Assembly: GCA_020439605.1 (NCBI GenBank)
Contig: JAGQSI010000078.1
Span: 1 to 8,197 of the forward strand
Direction: 5' to 3'
DNA length: 8,197 bases
Source: Acidimicrobiales bacterium
GTDB lineage: Bacteria > Actinomycetota > Acidimicrobiia > Acidimicrobiales > Iamiaceae
Each line of letters opens with the position of its first letter. Within the stretch, counting starts at the first letter, position 1. This document shows positions 6,019 through 8,197 of the stretch, piece by piece. The position numbers and the translations under genes were made by a program. The notes under the pieces are model-generated. The model was not told where the DNA came from and ran no database searches. It saw nothing but the letters and a program-made list of their open reading frames with translations.

Positions 6019-7556
6019 CTCTGTAGCGTCACAGTCATCTGAACTGGCTTTGCACTCGTTGGGAACAGCTTGGTGCTAGCGATGATTCTCTCGCCCGTAG
6101 CGAGTTCTGGGTTTCCTTGCAGCACTGAAATCCGTCCGCTGTCAGCTTCGTGACGACCGGTTCTTGACGCGCCAAAGGCACGCCCAAACTGATTATCGGG
6201 AACAGTTGCTTTCCACCCTGCATCCTCCGCTGCCGCCAAGATGCCTGGGCCAACTGTCAGGCCCGCATCTGAGCCACCGCCAAAGGTGAAGTAGTAGTTG
6301 CCGGCGGGAAGGGCAGCTATGAGTTCTCTCGAGAGGTAACGAGTCGGCTCTTGGTATGTGTTGTCCCTTGACAATGCCAAATTGGAGTTGACGACGCCCA
6401 ATACGCAGATCCCAATAGAACATGCGACTACGAACCCAGCAACGTACTTCTCTTTCACAACTAGCTTGAGGCGCTCCAGGACAAATGACCCGGCGCTCCA
6501 CAAGAGTACGAACCAGATCATCCATGATGTGACCCACAGCCACCGGAACCCATCGGAGCGAAACCCAGAAGTGACCGGTGCTCCTGCCCATGCTGTAACT
6601 GCACTAAGTAGGAGCGCAACTGAGATCAAATACAGCTGACTCGGAGCTGGTCTACGGCTGAAAAAGCGCCTGGCCAAGGCAACTGAGCCCGTTCCGCCAG
6701 CGATTAGTGCGCCCAAGATTAGTTGGCCGGCGCCTTGTTCCTTCATGAATTCCAAGTCGCGCCCGCGATGCGCCCATAAAGGCATTGGAGTCACAGACGC
6801 TAGTATTCTTTCGACAAGAAATAGGGCTCCTAGGGTCGGGCCGGAAGCTTTGATCGATGTCTCTACAAGAGCCGTGAAGTTACTTGGTCCCGAAAGTTCC
6901 TGAAGTAGAGGTGGGATCCAACACGTAATGAGTACAAGCACTCCGCAGGCGAGCCAGGGGAGTGTTTCTCTTCGTAACTCAGGGCGGGTGACAATTAGTT
7001 GGACAACCCGGACAAGGGCGATCAGGAGCAGGGGCGTCAGCGTGGCGAACCCAGAGACGTGAGGTTGCATGGCCAACGCGGAGAAGAATGCGAATGCGGG
7101 AGCAACTTTCAGATCGCCGACCAAAATGCACCACATAGTGAACATGCACGCGAGCAGCGGAAATGTCGGAAACTCCGAGTTCATTGGGTCAACTAGACGA
7201 AACGAACCCAGCGCCCAAACGAGAAGACTCAGCATTGCCACGCTTAGCCCTGCCACCCTTATTCCTGCTCTGCGGAAACTGAGCCACACAATGGTCGCTA
7301 GCGAGGCTCCAACCACTATGGCCGTGCCGACGAGTAGGCCAGTTTGCAATCCCAGCAACCTGACGGCGGGCGACAGCACCCAGTTCTGGAGAGGGCCTGG
7401 GTGATATGACAACACGCCCGACGCATTCTCGCCCGTGGTTGGCTGCCCTACCAAGGGCGCGTTGGGGCCCCAGGTGTCCATGGTCCGCAGACCTATGGTT
7501 GCCGCGTCTCCAGTGGCGGTCCACCCCTGTCCTGAGAACTTCAAAGCAACTAGCAC
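6015..7556 (-). CDS. Polytopic membrane protein, GT-C glycosyltransferase-like; N-terminus uncertain
   Basis: A 513-residue product from the GTG at 7556, the most upstream canonical start after the nearest in-frame stop. It has about ten hydrophobic segments up to residue ~391, then a soluble domain (~395-513) that is probably extracytoplasmic. The first loop has GDAATIGLR (Asp17) followed by PLVGQ and YHPGPLQNWVLSP (51-63). This recalls a group of actinobacterial GT-C-fold proteins in which an acidic residue after the first helix and a HPGP motif are conserved; GT-C enzymes use lipid-linked sugars on the outer face of the membrane. Neither donor nor acceptor can be inferred. The GTG start is suspect: it falls inside the first membrane helix, whose first half is encoded directly upstream in the same frame. 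The gene follows leuD and overlaps the next gene by 4 bp, so it is probably in that operon. Confidence 0.75.
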   Translation of the reverse strand: MLVALKFSGQGWTATGDAATIGLRTMDTWGPNAPLVGQPTTGENASGVLSYHPGPLQNWVLSPAVRLLGLQTGLLVGTAIVVGASLATIVWLSFRRAGIRVAGLSVAMLSLLVWALGSFRLVDPMNSEFPTFPLLACMFTMWCILVGDLKVAPAFAFFSALAMQPHVSGFATLTPLLLIALVRVVQLIVTRPELRRETLPWLACGVLVLITCWIPPLLQELSGPSNFTALVETSIKASGPTLGALFLVERILASVTPMPLWAHRGRDLEFMKEQGAGQLILGALIAGGTGSVALARRFFSRRPAPSQLYLISVALLLSAVTAWAGAPVTSGFRSDGFRWLWVTSWMIWFVLLWSAGSFVLERLKLVVKEKYVAGFVVACSIGICVLGVVNSNLALSRDNTYQEPTRYLSRELIAALPAGNYYFTFGGGSDAGLTVGPGILAAAEDAGWKATVPDNQFGRAFGASRTGRHEADSGRISVLQGNPELATGERIIASTKLFPTSAKPVQMTVTLQR

Positions 7557-7703
7557 TGGAGCAAGTGCTATCAGAGCTAGAGCAATGTAGGCCGCGATCT
7601 TGACGAGCGGGTCTAGGTCGTTCAGGTAGTGGTTAGTGGTAGCTGACTTCGGCGTTTAAACGTCGGACAGCTCGATCTGTTCGCTTGGCCCGTCCTCAGT
7701 CAT
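7557..7703 (-). other. Upstream coding-like segment of the GT-C-like gene, interrupted by an in-frame TAA
   Basis: Reading the minus strand from ATG 7703 gives 15 residues, MTEDGPSEQIELSDV, then TAA (7658-7656). The same frame then continues for 33 codons, open into the GTG at 7556. The 33 codons encode a hydrophilic lead and IAAYIALALIALAPVL, which completes the first membrane helix of the downstream protein. No ATG, GTG or TTG occurs in this frame between the TAA and 7556; only rare starts such as CTG (7625), ATC or ATT are available. ATG 7703 lies 16 bp after the leuD stop, a natural operon position. If the TAA were a sense codon, the protein would be 562 residues with a short cytoplasmic lead before helix 1. 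The TAA sits inside the palindrome CGTTTAAACG (7653-7662). Confidence 0.6.
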
Positions 7704-7719
7704 TAGAGGATGACTTTAG

Positions 7720-8197
7720 TCACCTAGTGGTGGGCAACCATTCAGGGCGAGTGTTCTCGAACGTGGTGATCTGTGAGTCCAACTGCATGGTGAGGCCGAT
7801 GTCATCAAGACCTTCGAGGAAACGGTGCTGTACTGAGTCATCGAGTGGGAAGCTCACCTCAAGACCAATCGCTGGAGCTTCGAGGGTGCGGCGCTCGATG
7901 TCGATTGTCAGTTCAAGAGCTGGGTCTGCTTCAACGGCGCGCATGAGTTGCTCTCCAACCTCGCTTGACACGAGCACTGGGACCAGCCCGTTCTTGGTGG
8001 AGTTGTTGCGGAAGATGTCTCCGAAGCGCGGTGAGATCACTGCTTGGAAGCCGTATTGCTGAATGGCCCACACGGCGTGCTCGCGCGACGAGCCGGTGCC
8101 GAAGTTAGGGCCGGCTACGAGAATCGATGCGCCAGCGTATTGCTCTTGGTTCAGAACGAAGTCACGGTCGTCGCGCCACTCCGAGAAGAGCCCCTTC
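7720..8197 (-). CDS. leuD: 3-isopropylmalate dehydratase small subunit (partial, 5' end outside the window)
   Basis: The LeuCD enzyme isomerises 2-isopropylmalate to 3-isopropylmalate in leucine synthesis; LeuD is the small swivelling subunit that contributes substrate recognition. The visible 158 C-terminal residues begin KGLFSEWRDDRDFVLNQ and carry the family signature GPNFGTGSSREHA (visible residues 29-41, bases 8112-8074), followed by GFQAVISPRFGDIFRNNSTKNGLVPV. Many homologues have Cys where this one has Thr in FGTGS; both are known. LeuD proteins are usually about 190-200 residues, so roughly 35-40 N-terminal residues and the start lie beyond position 8197. The Fe-S-bearing large subunit LeuC is not in the window and is expected just upstream. 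It ends 16 bp before the ATG of the interrupted GT-C-like frame. Confidence 0.95.
   Translation of the reverse strand, partial: KGLFSEWRDDRDFVLNQEQYAGASILVAGPNFGTGSSREHAVWAIQQYGFQAVISPRFGDIFRNNSTKNGLVPVLVSSEVGEQLMRAVEADPALELTIDIERRTLEAPAIGLEVSFPLDDSVQHRFLEGLDDIGLTMQLDSQITTFENTRPEWLPTTR

Noticed and set aside
7656..7658. Programmed stop-codon recoding (selenocysteine or pyrrolysine) at the in-frame stop
   Set aside because: The codon is TAA. Known recoding to those residues uses TGA or TAG, and no supporting RNA element was seen.

Overview
The window looks like a piece of an actinobacterial chromosome, most likely from Acidimicrobiia or a close relative. That placement is inferred from three things: a long-form SerA with the intervening and ACT domains found in actinobacteria, a LeuD with the FGTGSSREH motif, and a small anchored protein ending in a Cys/IYHLPGG/CY module common in that phylum. 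The DNA is moderately GC-rich. No rRNA, tRNA, insertion sequence, phage gene or CRISPR array was seen.

Layout. Positions 1-238 are non-coding and GC-rich. They hold a 50-bp direct repeat (two copies, 70-bp period), each copy containing a perfect palindrome, and then a degenerate 13-bp tandem repeat ending in a third palindrome. Next, on the plus strand, come a cytoplasmic S9-family serine peptidase (239-2299) and serA, phosphoglycerate dehydrogenase (2350-3915), separated by 50 bp. A convergent junction with two hairpins (3916-3994) follows. A minus-strand gene for a small membrane-anchored protein with an acidic, Pro-rich linker (3984-4484) is divergent from a plus-strand TSUP (TauE/SafE) permease gene (4599-5486). 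Their 114-bp shared upstream region holds two related operator-like boxes.

The right third (5521-8197) is a minus-strand block that reads leftwards: the end of leuD (3-isopropylmalate dehydratase small subunit, cut by the window edge), a polytopic GT-C-like membrane protein, and a small single-pass protein. The last two overlap by 4 bp (ATGA). LeuD makes leucine precursors and SerA starts serine synthesis, so the core is amino-acid biosynthesis with transport and envelope genes placed between.

The observation most worth checking is at the start of the GT-C-like gene. The only nearby canonical start (GTG 7556) cuts its first membrane helix. The missing half of that helix lies just upstream in the same frame, and an ATG 16 bp after leuD is also in that frame, but a TAA at 7658-7656 separates the two. 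This is either a nonsense mutation or sequence error, or initiation at an unusual codon. I found no convincing undescribed multi-gene system here. The GC-rich repeat locus and the coupled membrane-protein pair are the least explained parts.
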